A stretch of DNA of 64,000 bases. It comes from Chryseobacterium lathyri. Its GTDB lineage: Bacteria > Bacteroidota > Bacteroidia > Flavobacteriales > Weeksellaceae. Below are positions 62,869 through 64,000 of this stretch, piece after piece. The stretch lies in NCBI RefSeq assembly GCF_030812195.1, contig NZ_JAUSSF010000001.1, positions 496,001-560,000 of the forward strand, given 5' to 3'. The notes under the pieces were generated by a model that had not been told where the DNA came from, ran no database searches, and saw only the letters and a list, made by a program, of their open reading frames with translations. Made by a program: the position numbers and the translations under genes. Position 1 is the first letter of the stretch, and each line of letters starts with the position of its first letter.

Positions 62869-64000
62869 ATGAAAAAACTGATCATATTTCTGGTGCTTTT
62901 GTTCTCTGTTTTTACGTTCGCACAAACAACGAAAACTTATTATACCTGCCCGATGCATCCTGAGGTAGTATCTTCCAAACCCGGAGACTGTCCGAAGTGC
63001 AAAATGACGCTGGTAAAAAAAACCGTTGTGGTAAAACCGAAAGCTGTACCACAGCCTGAGAAGAAAACAGTACAAAAACCTGCAGAAATTAAGACCAATA
63101 AGGATAAAGTTAAAATTCAGCCTAAGGCTAAGGCAAAAAAGGTTAATGCAAAACCAAAAGTTCAGGAAGTCAGAAAAGATAAGCCTGAAACAAAACCTAA
63201 TCTTCAGCCTAAAACTTTTAAGTCTCAGCCAAAATCCCAGTCTGATGCTGTTTACACTTGTCCTATGCATCCTGAAGTTACTTCAGACAAACCAGGGAAA
63301 TGTCCCAAATGCGGAATGGAATTGGTGGAAAAAGAGAATCATCAGCATACAGTTTTAGAAGAACCGGAAACAGACGGATCCGTATTCAAAAGAAATTCTG
63401 AAAACGGAAAAGTTACTTTCGGTGGAAAAACAGTAAGGTATGATCTTTATGTAAAAGATACGATTGTCAACTTTACAGGGAAAAATCGGAGAGCAATTGC
63501 GATCAACGGAAAGCTGCAGGCTCCGACCTTATATTTCACGGAAGGGGACACAGCGGAGATTTATCTTCACAATATGCTTAAGGAAAACACAGGGCTTCAC
63601 TGGCACGGGGTGATTCTTCCCAATGAACATGACGGGGTTCCATACCTTACCACAAAACCTGTAACACCCGGAGAAACTCATCTATACAAATTCAGAGTTT
63701 CTCAAAACGGAACGTATTGGTACCATTCCCATGAAGCTTTGCAGGAACAGATCGGGATGAACGGTATTCTGGTATTCAATAAAAGAGAGGGAGAGCCTAA
63801 ACCGTCTTATACCAAAGAAATCCCTGTATTATTAGGTGATTGGAGTGATGAAGACCCGATGCAGATTGCGAGAAGGCTTCATATGGCCAATACAGACTGG
63901 TATGCAATTAAGAAAAATGCGGTACAGAGTTATTGGGAAGCCATTAAATCCGGAAATTTCGGGACAAAAGCTTTAAATGAATGGAAAAGGATGGAAGCTA
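62869..64000 (+). CDS. Multicopper oxidase with two heavy-metal-binding domains (partial)
   Basis: The gene starts at the ATG at 62869 and is still open at the window end; 377 residues are visible. After a signal peptide (to FAQT) come a heavy-metal-binding domain at residues 24-50 (Cys27, Cys41, Cys44 in YTCPMHPE and CPKCKMTL), a Lys/Pro-rich linker at 51-127, a second such domain at 128-154 (Cys131, Cys145, Cys148), and the first cupredoxin domain of a multicopper oxidase with copper ligands His244 and His246 in LHWHGV and His286 and His288 in WYHSHE. It probably oxidises Cu(I) or binds excess copper in the periplasm, with the DUF3347 protein encoded 90 bp upstream. Confidence 0.9.
   Translation, partial: MKKLIIFLVLLFSVFTFAQTTKTYYTCPMHPEVVSSKPGDCPKCKMTLVKKTVVVKPKAVPQPEKKTVQKPAEIKTNKDKVKIQPKAKAKKVNAKPKVQEVRKDKPETKPNLQPKTFKSQPKSQSDAVYTCPMHPEVTSDKPGKCPKCGMELVEKENHQHTVLEEPETDGSVFKRNSENGKVTFGGKTVRYDLYVKDTIVNFTGKNRRAIAINGKLQAPTLYFTEGDTAEIYLHNMLKENTGLHWHGVILPNEHDGVPYLTTKPVTPGETHLYKFRVSQNGTYWYHSHEALQEQIGMNGILVFNKREGEPKPSYTKEIPVLLGDWSDEDPMQIARRLHMANTDWYAIKKNAVQSYWEAIKSGNFGTKALNEWKRMEA

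Noticed and set aside
62728..63270. Minus-strand open frame of 180 codons rich in Phe, Leu and Arg
   Set aside because: It is the complement of the Lys/Pro-rich multicopper-oxidase linker and of the DUF3347 end; composition is an artefact of reading AAG/AAA-rich DNA backwards.

Overview
The window is a contiguous chromosomal stretch of an AT-rich member of the Flavobacteriia, most likely Chryseobacterium or a close relative in the Weeksellaceae. The evidence is a type IX secretion C-terminal sorting domain, flavobacterial promoters of the form TTG-N18..22-TAnnTTTG, Bacteroidetes-specific families (DUF4199, DUF4286, DUF4920, DUF3667, DUF3347, HYC_CC_PP), mevalonate kinase beside a UbiA enzyme, menaquinone genes, and a gene pair fitting sulfonolipid (capnine) synthesis. 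No tRNA, rRNA, insertion sequence, prophage or CRISPR array was seen. Most genes are on the + strand; the minus-strand genes lie in small groups at 8.5-9.1, 11.2-11.7, 19.8-21.7, 23.3-23.6, 41.3-43.3 and 46.4-52.9 kb.

Layout. 0-8.5 kb: end of an outer-membrane protein, two small unknown proteins, thiolase, a UMF1-type MFS transporter, mevalonate kinase plus UbiA prenyltransferase, proline dehydrogenase and a T9SS-secreted protein. 8.5-11.7 kb: an XRE regulator, an 806-bp AT-rich gap with repeated TTAC-N4-GTAA sites, an M14 peptidase and a DUF4920 protein. 11.8-19.8 kb: amino-acid permease, a three-gene fragment of a Bacteroidetes type VI secretion system (TssE-like, TssF-like, DUF3829-like lipoprotein), uvrA. 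19.8-23.6 kb: small accessory genes, among them a protein with a possible Cys/His hydrolase centre, a 44-residue double-glycine-leader peptide too short for standard ORF calling, DUF421 and GNAT proteins, and a small lipoprotein with a sigma-54-like promoter. 23.7-32.6 kb: gyrA, a TPR protein, menB, menA, SRPBCC and metallo-beta-lactamase-fold proteins, the SRP RNA on the minus strand, a DUF4199 protein and a GT2 glycosyltransferase.

32.6-43.3 kb: a possible acyltransferase remnant, DUF3667 and GIN-domain proteins, phospho-sugar mutase, aminotransferase, kdsB, a LolA-like protein, a lipoprotein glutathione peroxidase, a TPR protein, an NAD(P)-binding protein, a YjbR-like protein and ribF. 43.5-53 kb: atpD-atpC, a secreted unknown, a B12-binding radical SAM protein, two membrane proteins, and the likely cysteate acyltransferase and cysteate synthase pair. 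53-64 kb: two GT-C type membrane glycosyltransferase-like proteins, DUF1697, kdsA, a TonB-dependent receptor, and a copper-handling group (HYC_CC_PP, DUF3347, and a multicopper oxidase with two heavy-metal-binding domains that runs off the window end).

Envelope biogenesis is the recurrent theme: KDO synthesis (kdsA, kdsB), lipid synthesis (mevalonate, sulfonolipid), surface glycosylation, T9SS and TonB components, and several lipoproteins. Energy metabolism is represented by atpDC, menaquinone synthesis and proline dehydrogenase. Many intergenic gaps hold dyad-symmetric REP-like repeats of several kinds, and strong hairpin terminators close most transcription units. Several starts were moved from the longest open frame because a promoter -7 element lies inside the longer frame.
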